This document shows positions 1-8,697 of a DNA stretch of 64,000 nt, piece by piece. Within the stretch, counting starts at the first letter, position 1. The number at the start of each line of letters is the position of its first letter. The notes beneath the pieces were generated by a model. That model saw only the letters and a program-made list of their open reading frames with translations. It did no database searches and was not told the DNA's origin. The stretch is from Parvibaculum sp. (GTDB lineage Bacteria > Pseudomonadota > Alphaproteobacteria > Parvibaculales > Parvibaculaceae): positions 1-64,000 of the forward strand of contig NZ_JAUYUS010000009.1 of the NCBI RefSeq assembly GCF_030694575.1. The letters run 5' to 3'. A program made the position numbers and the translations under genes.

Positions 1-165
1 ACGAACCTGATCGGCGACGAGGTGGCGGACTGGGCGCGGCTCGCCGCCGAACCGCAGACCGCGATCCATCTCTACGGCAAGCGGGAAGCCCGGCCCGGCC
101 GCAAGATGGGCCATGCGACAAGGCTTTACCCGCTGGGCAAGAGGCCGCCGGTTACACCTTCTTAA
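1..165 (+). CDS. purK: PurK C-terminus (partial)
   Basis: The reading frame is open from base 1 and ends at TAA 163-165, so only the last 54 residues are present. The tail contains LYGKREARPGRKMGH, the characteristic end of the ATP-grasp enzyme N5-carboxyaminoimidazole ribonucleotide synthase. That enzyme carboxylates AIR in de novo purine synthesis. The catalytic ATP-grasp core lies outside the window. No terminator is evident in the 92 bp before the next gene. The call rests on the C-terminal motif alone, but the motif is distinctive. Confidence 0.85.
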   Translation, partial: TNLIGDEVADWARLAAEPQTAIHLYGKREARPGRKMGHATRLYPLGKRPPVTPS

Positions 166-257
166 CTCTCGAGGTTCCAAGCTGGCAGGGGGACAAAACG
201 CCCCCGACCGAAAGCGCATCGAATGAAGCGCGGCGGAACCGCAAGAAGGGCATCGAC

Positions 258-890
258 ATGGCCGCAGAGCAGGCCGTAGCCGAGCGTGACGAAGGCGCCG
301 CAACGAAACTGCGGCGCTTCATGGACGAAACAGCGCCAAGCGCGGGACGTGCCAGCGCCTCGCCGCGTTTTGGCCCGCCCGCACTCACCGATCTCTTTGC
401 CTATTGGAACGACCTGCCGCGCCGCGACGGCATGCCCGATGCCGCGGACTTCGACCCGCTGACGCTGATGCAGTGGCTTCCCGACATGACAATGGCAAGC
501 CTGAACTCCCCGGACGAGATGATCTTTCGTCTCGTCGGTACGCGCGTCGCCGAACGCATGACGCACGACCCGACAGGCACGAATATGCTCGACCTCCTCT
601 CGGCGGAGACGCGCCGGCAGGTTGCCCGCGACATGCACGAGATCGGCATGCGTCCCTGCGGCTATCACGCACGCTACATGAATGTTTACGGCTCGGGCCG
701 CGTGTCGCATGTGCAGAGCATCTATCTGCCGCTGCGCGCACCCGTGGGACAGCCCTGCCGGCTCATCGCCGTGCACGCGCCGGAAGAAGCGCTGGAATAT
801 CAGCGCCCCGCCGACCTCACGATCTGCGCCACATCCATCGACGAAATCGTCTGGATCGATGTGGGCTATGGCACGCCGGAAACGGCCTAG
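258..890 (+). CDS. PAS-domain protein (PAS_5 type)
   Basis: This 210-aa soluble protein has one PAS_5-type domain at about residues 45-180. The family is recognised from the run around FAYWNDLPRRDGMPDAADFD and the later FRLVGTRV segment. Such alphaproteobacterial proteins usually lack an output domain and are of unknown function, presumably sensing a ligand or redox state. The start at 258 is supported by an AAGAAGG element upstream. The TAG stop overlaps the TAG stop of the convergent COQ9 gene inside one CTAG. No kinase or cyclase domain is fused to it. Confidence 0.7.
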   Translation: MAAEQAVAERDEGAATKLRRFMDETAPSAGRASASPRFGPPALTDLFAYWNDLPRRDGMPDAADFDPLTLMQWLPDMTMASLNSPDEMIFRLVGTRVAERMTHDPTGTNMLDLLSAETRRQVARDMHEIGMRPCGYHARYMNVYGSGRVSHVQSIYLPLRAPVGQPCRLIAVHAPEEALEYQRPADLTICATSIDEIVWIDVGYGTPETA

Positions 891-1582
891 CCGCGATACC
901 GCAATCTGCCGAGCAGCGCGAAGGGATCGGGGAGTTTCGCGGCGACATTCTTTGCCGCCGCCTTCGCCTTCTCGATCCGCATGATGTCGTCGATACGGCG
1001 GTCAAGAAACTCCCAGGTCCGCGCGAAGCCTTCGGAATCGTCCGAGAACCAGTAGAGCGTGACCGACGAGAAGACGCCGGCGAGCGTCGCCCGCTTGGTG
1101 TAGAAATTGAAATCGGTGGAGGTGTCGCCGACGGCGCGCCAGATCGCATCCACCGTGCGGTAGAGCGCGCGGGGCCCGCGCGCGCCGGATGTCGGCAGCG
1201 CCAGCAGCGTGATGGCCCGGCGCATGGCCTCGCGATGCGCGAGATCGGCCTCGATGCGCGTGACGACCGCGAGCTTGATCCGCTCCCGGATTTTCATCGT
1301 GGCCAGGTCTTCCTTCGCCAGCGCCTCTTCCATGCGGCGGTCGCCATCGGCGAGGAAATAATCGACGAGATCGACGACGCCGTCCGGGAAGGCGAGACGC
1401 ATTTCGCCATGCGCGACGCCCGCCGCGTCCGCCGCCTCGCGCAGGAGCCGCGGCGTCCAGCCGTCGAAGGCGACATTGGGCAGCGCACGGCCGAGGATTT
1501 TCGCCCGCACGGCTTCGAGACGATCCGTCTTCGGCTTGCCCGTACCGGGACGCTTCGCCCCGGGGCTTCGTGTCTCAGGCAT
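887..1582 (-). CDS. COQ9-family ubiquinone biosynthesis protein
   Basis: The 231-aa product matches COQ9. It has a basic N-terminus, a TetR-like helical segment and the conserved [24 protein letters not shown] region (from about residue 142). This region is followed by the [15 protein letters not shown] stretch. COQ9 proteins bind isoprenoid lipids and help present ubiquinone intermediates to the COQ7-type hydroxylase. The gene lies downstream of peptide deformylase and overlaps its end by 8 bp, so the two are probably co-transcribed. It converges on the PAS gene with a shared CTAG stop. Confidence 0.88.
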   Translation of the reverse strand: MPETRSPGAKRPGTGKPKTDRLEAVRAKILGRALPNVAFDGWTPRLLREAADAAGVAHGEMRLAFPDGVVDLVDYFLADGDRRMEEALAKEDLATMKIRERIKLAVVTRIEADLAHREAMRRAITLLALPTSGARGPRALYRTVDAIWRAVGDTSTDFNFYTKRATLAGVFSSVTLYWFSDDSEGFARTWEFLDRRIDDIMRIEKAKAAAKNVAAKLPDPFALLGRLRYRG

Positions 1583-2162
1583 CGGCTTTCTCCTTTTCGC
1601 TCTCTCTGGCCTCCGCGCGCGCGGCGAGCCATGCGCGGGCTTCCGTCTCGAAGATCAGTTCGGTGAGATCGTCCATCCGCTGCGGATAGAGGATGCCGTC
1701 GAGATGGTCGCATTCATGCTGGACGACCCGGGCATGGAAGCCCTTCGCCCGGCGCTCGATCAGCGCACCGTCGGGCCCGTAACCCCGGTAGAGAAGCTCG
1801 GTATACCGCGGCACGGCGCCCCGGAGGCCGGGAACGGAGAGACAGCCCTCCCAGCCCTTCTCCATCTCCGCCGTCAGGATCTCGATTTCGGGGTTGATGA
1901 GGATGGTGAGGGGGGCGGTACGGTCGAAAGCCTCCGCTTCGTCGATCCCTTCCGGCAGGCGGCTCTCCGGCGCCTGGAAGACCACGATCCGCCACGGCTC
2001 ATGGACCTGCGGCGCCGCGAGCCCGGCGCCATTGGCGTCGATCATGGTTTCGATCATGTCGCGGACAAGCGCCTTCACCTCCGGGGCGGTCGGGTCCGGA
2101 ACGGGCTTGGCGACACCCCGGAGGACGGGGTGGCCCATGCGGGCAATCTTGCGTATGGCCAT
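1575..2162 (-). CDS. def: Peptide deformylase
   Basis: The enzyme removes the N-formyl group from nascent proteins. All three deformylase motifs are present: GAGLAAPQ (45-52), EGCLSVP (105-111, metal ligand Cys107) and HECDH (149-153, ligands His149/His153, catalytic Glu150). The chosen ATG at 2162 gives 195 aa beginning [12 protein letters not shown], the normal family N-terminus. An upstream ATG at 2207 would add 15 unconserved residues. The gene is divergent from rpsU and overlaps the COQ9 gene downstream. Confidence 0.93.
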   Translation of the reverse strand: MAIRKIARMGHPVLRGVAKPVPDPTAPEVKALVRDMIETMIDANGAGLAAPQVHEPWRIVVFQAPESRLPEGIDEAEAFDRTAPLTILINPEIEILTAEMEKGWEGCLSVPGLRGAVPRYTELLYRGYGPDGALIERRAKGFHARVVQHECDHLDGILYPQRMDDLTELIFETEARAWLAARAEARESEKEKADA

Positions 2163-2248
2163 GCGAGGAATATGAGGCCGGGGGCCGGTTCCGGCAACGG
2201 CCACCAAGCCGCAGGGGCCGGATTCAGGCGCTTTTCAGGGCTCGACAG

Positions 2249-2277
2249 TGGACAATCCCCCCAAGCTTTGCTAGAAA
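2249..2277 (+). promoter_or_regulatory. Candidate sigma-70 promoter of rpsU
   Basis: A TGGACA -35 at 2249-2254 and a TAGAAA -10 at 2272-2277 are separated by 17 bp. They would start transcription about 60 nt before the rpsU GTG. The call is by pattern only. Confidence 0.4.
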
Positions 2278-2345
2278 GCGGCTCGTTTGCGGGGCCGGAC
2301 CCGGTCATCGCTGCTAACCTATTGAATCGAAAACAGGATCAGCTC

Positions 2346-2573
2346 GTGCAGGTACTCGTTCGCGACAACAACGTCGATCAGGCCATGAAGGCGCTGAAGA
2401 AGAAGCTTCAGCGCGAAGGCGTGTTCCGCGAAATGAAGCTCCGGAACTTCTATGAGAAGCCCTCCGAGAAGCGTGCCCGCGAGAAGGCCGAAGCGATCCG
2501 CCGCGCCCGCAAGCTCGCGCGCAAGCGCGCCCAGCGCGAAGCCGGCATCGTGACCGCCCCCGTCAAGAAGTAA
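2346..2573 (+). CDS. rpsU: 30S ribosomal protein S21
   Basis: The 75-aa product has the classic S21 sequence: [19 protein letters not shown], then the FREMK and [20 protein letters not shown] segments, and a basic C-terminus. S21 sits on the 30S platform near the anti-Shine-Dalgarno and aids initiation. The start is GTG at 2346, because the family begins MQVLVRDNN. An AGGA at 2335-2338 sits 7 bp upstream. The longer open frame running through the def region is antisense shadow. A terminator follows, so this is a monocistronic unit. Confidence 0.95.
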   Translation: MQVLVRDNNVDQAMKALKKKLQREGVFREMKLRNFYEKPSEKRAREKAEAIRRARKLARKRAQREAGIVTAPVKK

Positions 2574-2597
2574 TCCGGCCCTTCGGAGCCGAACGGA

Positions 2598-2630
2598 ACG
2601 CCTCCGGTTTTCGGGGGCGTTTTTGTTTTT
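2598..2630 (+). terminator. Intrinsic terminator of rpsU
   Basis: A 9-bp stem with one G-T pair (2598-2606 with 2612-2620) and a 5-nt loop is followed by a T-rich tract at 2620-2630. It lies 24 bp after the rpsU stop. Confidence 0.85.
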
Positions 2631-2634
2631 GGGA

Positions 2635-3114
2635 TCAGAGCCGCTTCGACATCAGCCGCTCATAGTTGCGGTAGCCGGCTTCCCGATAGATGCGCTGCGC
2701 GCGCGCATTGCCTTCCAGCACATAGAGCCTGATTTCGCCGATGCCCGAGGCCTTGGCATGGGCCTCCGCCGCGTCCAGCAGCAGGCGGCCTATGCCCTGC
2801 CCGCGCGCCGCCTCGTCGACGCTGATGTCCCAGATCATCGCGTGGCGGCGGTGCTCGGGCCGCACGAAGGCGCCGGGGTCTTCCTCGAAGGTGTAGCAGA
2901 TGAACCCGGCGACGCGGCCCTGCGCCTCGGCGACCAGCATGACGCCGCCCTGGGCCTCGATCTGGCCCTCGACCCAGGCGAAATGCTCGGCGGCCGCGGA
3001 GGCATCCGCGCGGTTATCCTCGATCTCCGTCTCGAAATCGTTGAGCACGCCCATAAGGCGGACAAGCATGGGCCTGTCTTCGGCCCGTGCGGGACGCACA
3101 ACGGCATCGGCCAT
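2635..3114 (-). CDS. GNAT-family N-acetyltransferase
   Basis: The 159-aa GNAT protein has a clear acetyl-CoA-binding motif A, ISVDEAARGQGIGRLLL, at about 96-112. The motif B region follows with NARAQRIYREAGYRNYERL. The substrate is not predictable and may be a small molecule or a protein N-terminus. It lies 1 bp downstream of the DUF6614-like gene and is probably the last gene of a small leftward operon. Its stop abuts the rpsU terminator tract. Confidence 0.8.
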   Translation of the reverse strand: MADAVVRPARAEDRPMLVRLMGVLNDFETEIEDNRADASAAAEHFAWVEGQIEAQGGVMLVAEAQGRVAGFICYTFEEDPGAFVRPEHRRHAMIWDISVDEAARGQGIGRLLLDAAEAHAKASGIGEIRLYVLEGNARAQRIYREAGYRNYERLMSKRL

Positions 3115-3115
3115 G

Positions 3116-3466
3116 TCAGAAGCGTTCCTCTCCGCGCTCGCGCACCGGATCCGGGAAGTCGCGGTAGAGGCCGAACTGGATGTTGCGGACCAGCGAGTTG
3201 ACGCCGTGATGCTCGACCTCGACCGGCTCGGCGCGCGTCGCGACCCAGTTGAAGGCGCTGTCGAGCTGCGTCATGTCGGTCACTTCGATCATGAAGTGAA
3301 ACTCGCCGAGATGCGATGGCGCGAGGCCGAGCTTCTTGCGGGTGAGCCGCCAGCCCTCGATGACGCCTTCGGCTTCCAGAAGCTCCATGTAGCGCGTGAA
3401 GGCCTCCGCGAAGTCGATGTCGCGGACGCCGGGCTTCAGGTCGCACCAGCCGTGATAGATGTCCAT
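3116..3466 (-). CDS. Conserved small protein, DUF6614-like
   Basis: The product has 116 aa and begins MDIYHGWCDLKPGVRD. Repeated EFHFMIEVTD and HHGVNSLVRN segments give it the look of a small ferredoxin-like alpha+beta fold. The DUF6614 label is from memory of the family pattern, and no reaction is known. The start at 3466 is preferred because the family begins MDIYH. The extra upstream residues in the open frame are low-complexity shadow. It sits between a small membrane protein gene and a GNAT gene in the same direction. Confidence 0.65.
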   Translation of the reverse strand: MDIYHGWCDLKPGVRDIDFAEAFTRYMELLEAEGVIEGWRLTRKKLGLAPSHLGEFHFMIEVTDMTQLDSAFNWVATRAEPVEVEHHGVNSLVRNIQFGLYRDFPDPVRERGEERF

Positions 3467-3470
3467 GGAT

Positions 3471-3848
3471 TCAGCTCCGGCTGAGGGTCCTGGCGGCGAA
3501 GACGGCAAGCACCACCATCGTGAATTCGACGACGAGCGGCGTTGCGATGCCTTCCGGCGCACCATCGACGGCAATGCCGACAAGACGGCCGAGAAAGGCG
3601 AGACCGTAGAGCGCCGCCGCCCCGAGCAGCCAGTGCGGACGGCCGCCGAAAAGTGCCAATCCGCTCGCGAGCGCGCTGGCAAGAAAGAAAGCACCGATAT
3701 CGGCGCGAAGCGCATTGAGCCCGATGGGCGAAAGCGCCCCGAGGCCAAGCCCCTCACCCGTCTCAGCGGGCGACAGAATCATCATTACGCCCATCGCGAG
3801 CGAAAAGAGCCCCACCAGCACGGCAGCGATACGAGCTATCCAGATCAT
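3471..3848 (-). CDS. Small integral membrane protein, DUF4345-like
   Basis: This 125-aa protein has four hydrophobic segments (about 3-23, 44-64, 70-90 and 104-121). The ALRADIGAFFLASALAS and LLGAAALYGLAFLGRL segments resemble the DUF4345 family. Function is unknown. The start MIWIARIAAV at 3848 removes nine polar residues encoded by the longer frame. It is 4 bp upstream of the DUF6614-like gene and downstream of the terminator of the pnt operon, so it needs its own promoter. Confidence 0.6.
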   Translation of the reverse strand: MIWIARIAAVLVGLFSLAMGVMMILSPAETGEGLGLGALSPIGLNALRADIGAFFLASALASGLALFGGRPHWLLGAAALYGLAFLGRLVGIAVDGAPEGIATPLVVEFTMVVLAVFAARTLSRS

Positions 3849-3883
3849 TTTTGTTTCTCCCCTCTTGATACCCACCCCGGACG

Positions 3884-3916
3884 AAAACGGGCGGTGCCCA
3901 TCTTGAGCACCGCCCG
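3884..3916 (-). terminator. Intrinsic terminator of the pnt operon
   Basis: A perfect 10-bp GC-rich stem (3888-3897 with 3907-3916) is followed on the minus strand by TTTT at 3887-3884. It lies 36 bp past the pntB stop. Confidence 0.8.
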
Positions 3917-3952
3917 CCTGTTTCGTCCAGCCGGAACCTTGCGCGGTTCGGC

Positions 3953-5359
3953 TCAGAGGTTCTTGACGATTTCCTCGACCATCTTCTTCGCGTCGCCGAA
4001 CAACATCATCGTGTTGTCGCGGAAGAAGAGCTCGTTCTCGACGCCCGCGTAACCCGAACCCATGCCGCGCTTCACGAAGAGAACCGTCTTCGCCTTTTCG
4101 ACATCGAGCACCGGCATGCCGTAGATCGGGCTTTGCGGGTCGGTCTTGGCCGAGGGATTGGTGACGTCGTTCGCGCCGATGACGAAGGCGACGTCGGCCT
4201 GGCTGAACTGATTGTTGATGTCTTCCAGTTCGAACACTTCGTCGTAAGGCACGCTCGCTTCGGCAAGAAGCACGTTCATGTGCCCGGGCATGCGGCCCGC
4301 GACCGGGTGAATGGCGTAGGAAACCTTCACCCCTTCGGCCTTCAGGACATCCGCCATTTCACGCAGCGTGTGCTGCGCCTGCGCGACCGCCATACCGTAG
4401 CCCGGCACGATGATGACGGAGCCGGCATTCTTCATGATGAAGGCCGCGTCGTCCGCCGAGCCCTGCTTCACGGGGCGCGTCTCGACCGCACCGCCACCCG
4501 CCGCCGACGTATCGGCGCCGAAACCGCCGAGGATGACTCTGATGAAGGAGCGGTTCATGCCCTTGCACATGATGTAGCTGAGGATCGCGCCCGACGAACC
4601 GACCAGCGCGCCGGTGACGATGAGCGCGAGATTGCCGAGCGTGAAACCGATGCCCGCCGCCGCCCAGCCCGAATAGGAGTTCAGCATCGACACCACCACC
4701 GGCATGTCGGCGCCGCCGATCGGGATGATGATCAGAAAACCGATGACGAAGGAGAGGATGGTGATGGCGAGGAAAAGCTCGGTCGTCTGGTTGGCCGGAT
4801 CGGCGACGATGTAGCCGATGCCGCCGACGATGGCGAGCGCGAGCGCCGCATTGATGACATGACGGCCGGGCAGCATGATCGGCGCGCCCGACATGTTGCC
4901 GTTGAGCTTCGCGAAGGCGATGAGCGAACCGGAGAAGGTGATCGCGCCGATGGCGACGCCGAGACCCATTTCAATGAGGTTCGCGCCGTGGATGGCGTGA
5001 TAGGCGCCGATGCCATAGGCCTCGGGCGCGAGGAACGCCGACCAGGCGACGAAGACCGCCGCGAGACCAACCAGCGAATGGAAGGCCGCGACGAGCTGCG
5101 GCATCTGCGTCATGGCGATGCGGCGCGCAATGACGGCACCGATACCACCGCCGATGGCGAGACCGACGACGATCAGCGTCCATGTCAGCGTGTTCTGCGC
5201 CTGCAGCACGGTGAGCGTGGTGACGATCGCGATCGTCATGCCGATCATGCCGTAGGTGTTGCCCTGACGGGAGGTCTCGGGCGAGGACAGGCCACGCAGC
5301 GCGAGAATGAAAAGAACCGCTGAAACGACGTACAGCAGGGCCGCTATGTTGGCTGACAT
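3953..5359 (-). CDS. pntB: NAD(P) transhydrogenase subunit beta
   Basis: The 468-aa product is the PntB subunit. It has about nine membrane helices followed by the NADP(H)-binding domain III, with the VIIVPGYGMAVAQAQHTLRE Rossmann motif and VAFVIGANDVTNPSAK. It works with the alpha subunits to couple proton entry to NADPH formation from NADH. The start MSANIAALLYVV at 5359 fits the family, and the open frame extends upstream only as shadow. It is the last gene of pntAA-pntAB-pntB, with a 13-bp gap to pntAB and a terminator after it. Confidence 0.95.
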   Translation of the reverse strand: MSANIAALLYVVSAVLFILALRGLSSPETSRQGNTYGMIGMTIAIVTTLTVLQAQNTLTWTLIVVGLAIGGGIGAVIARRIAMTQMPQLVAAFHSLVGLAAVFVAWSAFLAPEAYGIGAYHAIHGANLIEMGLGVAIGAITFSGSLIAFAKLNGNMSGAPIMLPGRHVINAALALAIVGGIGYIVADPANQTTELFLAITILSFVIGFLIIIPIGGADMPVVVSMLNSYSGWAAAGIGFTLGNLALIVTGALVGSSGAILSYIMCKGMNRSFIRVILGGFGADTSAAGGGAVETRPVKQGSADDAAFIMKNAGSVIIVPGYGMAVAQAQHTLREMADVLKAEGVKVSYAIHPVAGRMPGHMNVLLAEASVPYDEVFELEDINNQFSQADVAFVIGANDVTNPSAKTDPQSPIYGMPVLDVEKAKTVLFVKRGMGSGYAGVENELFFRDNTMMLFGDAKKMVEEIVKNL

Positions 5360-5372
5360 GTTCGTGGCCCTC

Positions 5373-5690
5373 TCAGCGCTGCTTTTTCTTGTACATGGCC
5401 AGCATCCGCTGCGTGACCAGGAAGCCGCCGAAGATATTGACGGCGGCAAGGACCACGGCGACGAAGCCGAAAATCTTGGAGAGCCAGCCGCCCTCACCCG
5501 CCAGCGCGACATCGAGGCCGACGGCGGTGAGCGCGCCGACGATGATGACCGACGAAATGGCATTGGTGACGGACATGAGCGGCGTGTGGAGCGCGGGTGT
5601 CACGCTCCAGACCACGTAGTAGCCGACGAAGATCGCGAGCACGAAGATCGCGAGCCGGAAGATGAAGGGATCGATTGCGGCCGCTTCCAT
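5373..5690 (-). CDS. pntAB: NAD(P) transhydrogenase subunit alpha, membrane part
   Basis: This 105-aa protein carries the three to four helices that form the C-terminal membrane part of PntA in enterobacteria. It includes PALHTPLMSVTNAISS, the conserved segment of domain II. Alphaproteobacteria often encode this part separately. Its start codon shares one base with the pntAA stop (TGATG), which implies translational coupling. It assembles with PntB in the inner membrane. Confidence 0.93.
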   Translation of the reverse strand: MEAAAIDPFIFRLAIFVLAIFVGYYVVWSVTPALHTPLMSVTNAISSVIIVGALTAVGLDVALAGEGGWLSKIFGFVAVVLAAVNIFGGFLVTQRMLAMYKKKQR

Positions 5691-6823
5691 CAGTTGCCTC
5701 CCTCGCGAAGTGACGGATGCACGACCTGACCGTCCCGGGTCAGGCAGGTGCCCGTGATGATTTCGTCTTCCCAGTTGATCGCGAGCGCTTTCGTCTCCTT
5801 GTCGATCAGGGGCGTGATGAAGTTGAGCAGGTTCTTGGCGTAGAGCGCGGAGGAATCGACCGTGAGCTGGCCGGCGACATTGGTGTCGCCGATGATCGTG
5901 ATGCCGTGCTTCACGACGCGCTTGCCGGCTTCGGAGAGCGGGCAGTTGCCGCCCCGCTCGACCGCGAGATCGACAAGGATCGAACCCGGCTTCATGGTCT
6001 TCACCATCTCTTCGCTTACGAGCTCAGGCGCCGGACGGCCCGGGATGAGCGCGGTGGTGATGACGATGTCCTGCTTCTTGATGTGTTCGGCGACGAGAGC
6101 GGCCTGGGCGCGCTTGTACTCGTCGCTCATTTCCTTGGCATAGCCGCCGGCGGCGTCGCCGCTCTCTTCCGATTCGACCATGATGAAAGTGCCGCCGAGG
6201 CTCTGCACCTGCTCCTTGGTGGCGGAGCGCACGTCCGTCGCCGAGACGATGGCGCCGAGACGCTTCGCCGTCGCGATCGCCTGCAGGCCCGCGACGCCGA
6301 CGCCCATGATGAAGACGCGCGCGGGCGCGATGGTGCCCGCCGCCGTCATCATCATCGGCATGGCGCGGGTGAAGGCCGCGGCCGCGTTAATGACCGCCTT
6401 GTAGCCGGCGAGGTTCGACTGCGAGGAGAGCACGTCCATGGACTGCGCGCGCGTGATGCGCGGCATGAATTCCATCGCAAAGGCATTGATGCCCGCGTCG
6501 GCATATTTCTTCAGGCGGGGCTTGTCGTCCCACGGGCTGAGGATCGCGGCGAGCATCGTGCCGCGCTTCATCATGCCGATCTCTTCATCCGACGGGGCGC
6601 GCACCTTGAAGACGATGTCCGCATCCTTGAGCGCCTCGGCTTCGCTCGACGCGATGGCGGCACCGGCTTCCCGGTAGACGTCATCGGCGATGGAGGCATG
6701 CTCGCCGGCGCCCGATTCCACGATGATCTCGAGGCCGAGCGCGGTCAGCTTCTTCACCGTCTCGGGCGATGCCGCCACACGCGTTTCGCCGTCGAGCCGT
6801 TCCTTGGGGATCGCAAGTTTCAT
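5690..6823 (-). CDS. pntAA: NAD(P) transhydrogenase subunit alpha, NAD-binding part
   Basis: The 377-aa domain I protein is related to alanine dehydrogenase. It begins MKLAIPKERLDGETRVAASP and has the Rossmann motif VFIMGVGVAGLQAIATAKRLG at roughly 168-188. It then has the NRVRT-like VSATDVRSATKEQVQSLGG segment and the mobile loop region. It binds NAD(H) on the cytoplasmic face. A hairpin and an AT-rich palindrome lie in the 130-bp leader between this gene and the upstream oxidase subunit gene. Confidence 0.95.
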   Translation of the reverse strand: MKLAIPKERLDGETRVAASPETVKKLTALGLEIIVESGAGEHASIADDVYREAGAAIASSEAEALKDADIVFKVRAPSDEEIGMMKRGTMLAAILSPWDDKPRLKKYADAGINAFAMEFMPRITRAQSMDVLSSQSNLAGYKAVINAAAAFTRAMPMMMTAAGTIAPARVFIMGVGVAGLQAIATAKRLGAIVSATDVRSATKEQVQSLGGTFIMVESEESGDAAGGYAKEMSDEYKRAQAALVAEHIKKQDIVITTALIPGRPAPELVSEEMVKTMKPGSILVDLAVERGGNCPLSEAGKRVVKHGITIIGDTNVAGQLTVDSSALYAKNLLNFITPLIDKETKALAINWEDEIITGTCLTRDGQVVHPSLREGGN

Positions 6824-6843
6824 GGACCGTCGCCTGTTTTCCG

Positions 6844-6868
6844 GGCGGCTGCGAAAACCGCAGCCGCC
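6844..6868. repeat. Perfect 10-bp hairpin in the pntAA leader
   Basis: Arms 6844-6853 and 6859-6868 are perfectly complementary with a 5-nt loop. On the minus strand it lies 21 bp before the pntAA ATG and has no T-tract after it. It is therefore not a normal terminator and may be an RNA stability or attenuation element. Confidence 0.6.
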
Positions 6869-6876
6869 AAGTGCGA

Positions 6877-6893
6877 ATAAGAATTATTCTTAT
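6877..6893. promoter_or_regulatory. 17-bp AT-rich palindrome upstream of pntAA
   Basis: ATAAGAAT-T-ATTCTTAT forms two perfect 8-bp arms around one central base. It is in the only AT-rich stretch of the leader, 54-70 bp before the pntAA start. It looks like a dimeric repressor site. It resembles, one mismatch per half, the Irr/ICE-type iron motif of alphaproteobacteria, but the regulator is not known. Confidence 0.45.
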
Positions 6894-6952
6894 ATGAAGC
6901 GTTAGAGACTGAAAGCAAGCATTGATTCCAGCCTGCCCTGCCCCAACTCGCC

Positions 6953-7096
6953 TTAAAGGAGGAAAATCGCCATCAGCACCAGCGTGAGCGCGATCAGGGC
7001 CGAGCCCCATTTGCTCGCCGTGATGAAACTGTCATAGGTGCCGAGGTGCAACTTAACGTCCATCTCTTCGCCCCAGCCGTCTTGCTTCTCTGCCAT
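6953..7096 (-). CDS. aa3-type cytochrome c oxidase subunit IV
   Basis: This short gene encodes 47 aa (MAEKQDGWGEEMDVKLHLGT...). It has a polar N-terminus, the conserved TYDSFITASKWGSALIAL segment and one C-terminal membrane helix. This is the pattern of the small bacterial oxidase subunit IV family (COX4_pro_2), a single-helix accessory subunit of aa3 oxidase. The family is often found just upstream of pntAA in alphaproteobacteria, as here. A GAGG lies 4-5 bp before the ATG, and a good promoter lies about 50 bp upstream. Confidence 0.8.
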   Translation of the reverse strand: MAEKQDGWGEEMDVKLHLGTYDSFITASKWGSALIALTLVLMAIFLL

Positions 7097-7147
7097 GGTA
7101 CCTCGCCCGCTTGATGCCGCTCGTTAACGTCGATTTGAGCGAGGCGG

Positions 7148-7175
7148 ACTATAGCAAACGAACCGTCCGCGGCAA
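7148..7175 (-). promoter_or_regulatory. Candidate promoter of the oxidase IV/pnt unit
   Basis: On the minus strand TTGCCG (7175-7170) and TATAGT (7153-7148) are separated by 16 bp. Predicted initiation is about 45 nt before the subunit IV ATG. Confidence 0.55.
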
Positions 7176-7247
7176 GCACCGCGACCGGCGGCATTGCGCT
7201 AAATCCATGCAGCTCATGTGCAATTTCGTACAAGGCGACGCGAAGGC

Positions 7248-8216
7248 TCAGCCTCCGAAAGGCGACGGGATCGGCCCCGTTGCCGCCTTGCGCGACGGCG
7301 CGGAATGGTCCCAGTCGGCCAGCAGCGCCCGGAGCGCCGCCACGAAGGCCAGCGGCTGGTCGAGCATGACGTGGTGGCGTGACTGCGGGATCTCGATGAC
7401 GGGCGCGGAACTGCCGAGCAGGCTGAACATGTAGTCGCCGATCTCCGCCGGCAGCAGCACGGAGAACTCGCCCCGCATGATGGCGATACGGCACCGCGTG
7501 GCGGCAAGCCGCGCGCTCATGTCGCCGATATCGAAACGCTGCCAGATGGCCGGATCGAACTTCCAGGTCCAGCCGCCCTCGACTTCCTTCAGCGAGTGGC
7601 GCGCGATGTAGTCGACGATATAGCGGTTTTCGCAGGGCTGCGGCGGCGCCAGACGGAAGCGCCCCATCGCCTCTTCAAGCGTCGGATAGATGCGGTGCGG
7701 CCGGAACTCGCGATTGGGCGGCCCGCCCGGCCGGTCCGGCGGATTGACCGGACTGTCGACGATGACGGTTCCGGCGAGGCGGTCGCCATAAAGCGCACCC
7801 GTCAGGATGGTGATGAAGCCGCCGAAGGAATGGCCGACGATGATCGGCGGCTCTTCGCCGTCGAAAAATCCCGCATCCTCGCAAACCGCGATCTGTTCCT
7901 CGGCGAAGGTCTCGATCGTGTATTTGTCGCGCCAGCCGCTGTCGCCCATGCCCGTGACGTCGATGGCGGCCACGGAATATTCGCGTGCGAGAAAAGGCGC
8001 GACGAACGACCACCAGCGCGCATGCGCGCCATTGCCGTGAACCAGCAGCAGGCCCGGCCGGGTGCGATCGCCCCAGCGGAGATAATGGACCTTCGTGCCC
8101 GCTACCTCGACATGACGGCTCTCGGGCTCGACGGCGATGGCGCGCGAGAACCAGCCGGGCGGAACCGCGATGGACGGGCCTTCCTCGTCGCCCGGCGCAA
8201 GTGCGAAATCGCTCAT
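7248..8216 (-). CDS. Alpha/beta-hydrolase (paralogue of 33594-34589)
   Basis: The 322-aa alpha/beta-hydrolase has an oxyanion-region [10 protein letters not shown], the nucleophile elbow VGHSFGGF (Ser in GHSFG) and a late His in [10 protein letters not shown]. The substrate is unknown, but the fold suits small esters or lactones. The start [13 protein letters not shown] at 8216 overlaps the thioesterase stop by ATGA. It closely resembles the hydrolase at 33594-34589 (shared [16 protein letters not shown]-like, GMGDS and GWTWKFD segments), so the two are paralogues. Confidence 0.8.
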   Translation of the reverse strand: MSDFALAPGDEEGPSIAVPPGWFSRAIAVEPESRHVEVAGTKVHYLRWGDRTRPGLLLVHGNGAHARWWSFVAPFLAREYSVAAIDVTGMGDSGWRDKYTIETFAEEQIAVCEDAGFFDGEEPPIIVGHSFGGFITILTGALYGDRLAGTVIVDSPVNPPDRPGGPPNREFRPHRIYPTLEEAMGRFRLAPPQPCENRYIVDYIARHSLKEVEGGWTWKFDPAIWQRFDIGDMSARLAATRCRIAIMRGEFSVLLPAEIGDYMFSLLGSSAPVIEIPQSRHHVMLDQPLAFVAALRALLADWDHSAPSRKAATGPIPSPFGG

Positions 8217-8656
8217 TTGGGCGGCCTCTCGCCAAGCGCCTTGAAGACGCCCGTGCCCGACATGATGGTGCGCTCGCCGCACCAGATCCGGCCCTGCACG
8301 GTGAAGAAATCATCCTCCGCGCCGACGACCTCGCCGGTGCCCTCGACCCATTCGCCGATCTTCGCGCCCGACAGAAAATCCGTCAGCAGGCGCACCGTCA
8401 CCCAATAGCGGTGGGTGCTCATGGTAATCGCGTGGCCGAAGGCCATGTCCGCGAAGGCCATCAGCATGCCGCCATGGCAGTTGCCCATGCCGTTGGTGTG
8501 ATACTCCTGCACGAGAAAGGCGCGCGTATAGCGGCCATCGGCCTCGATCTTTTCATAGAGCGGACCGATCTGGCGCCCGAAGCCGTGGAACCAGTTGAGG
8601 TTCACATAGCCTTCGGGCAGCGCGATGGTGTTTTCCTCGAGGAGATCGTCCGTCAT
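8213..8656 (-). CDS. PaaI-like hotdog thioesterase
   Basis: This 147-aa hotdog-fold protein carries the PaaI family pattern [19 protein letters not shown] at about 65-83. In the family this segment holds the catalytic Asp/Glu and the acyl-thioester site. It probably hydrolyses acyl-CoA or aryl-acyl-CoA. It is coupled to the downstream hydrolase through ATGA and follows the UbiB-like gene after 41 bp, so it is probably the third gene of a four-gene leftward operon. Confidence 0.78.
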   Translation of the reverse strand: MTDDLLEENTIALPEGYVNLNWFHGFGRQIGPLYEKIEADGRYTRAFLVQEYHTNGMGNCHGGMLMAFADMAFGHAITMSTHRYWVTVRLLTDFLSGAKIGEWVEGTGEVVGAEDDFFTVQGRIWCGERTIMSGTGVFKALGERPPK

Positions 8657-8697
8657 CGCCGGAAGCCTTCGTTAAACGCGGAAAGGAAGGGAACCGC

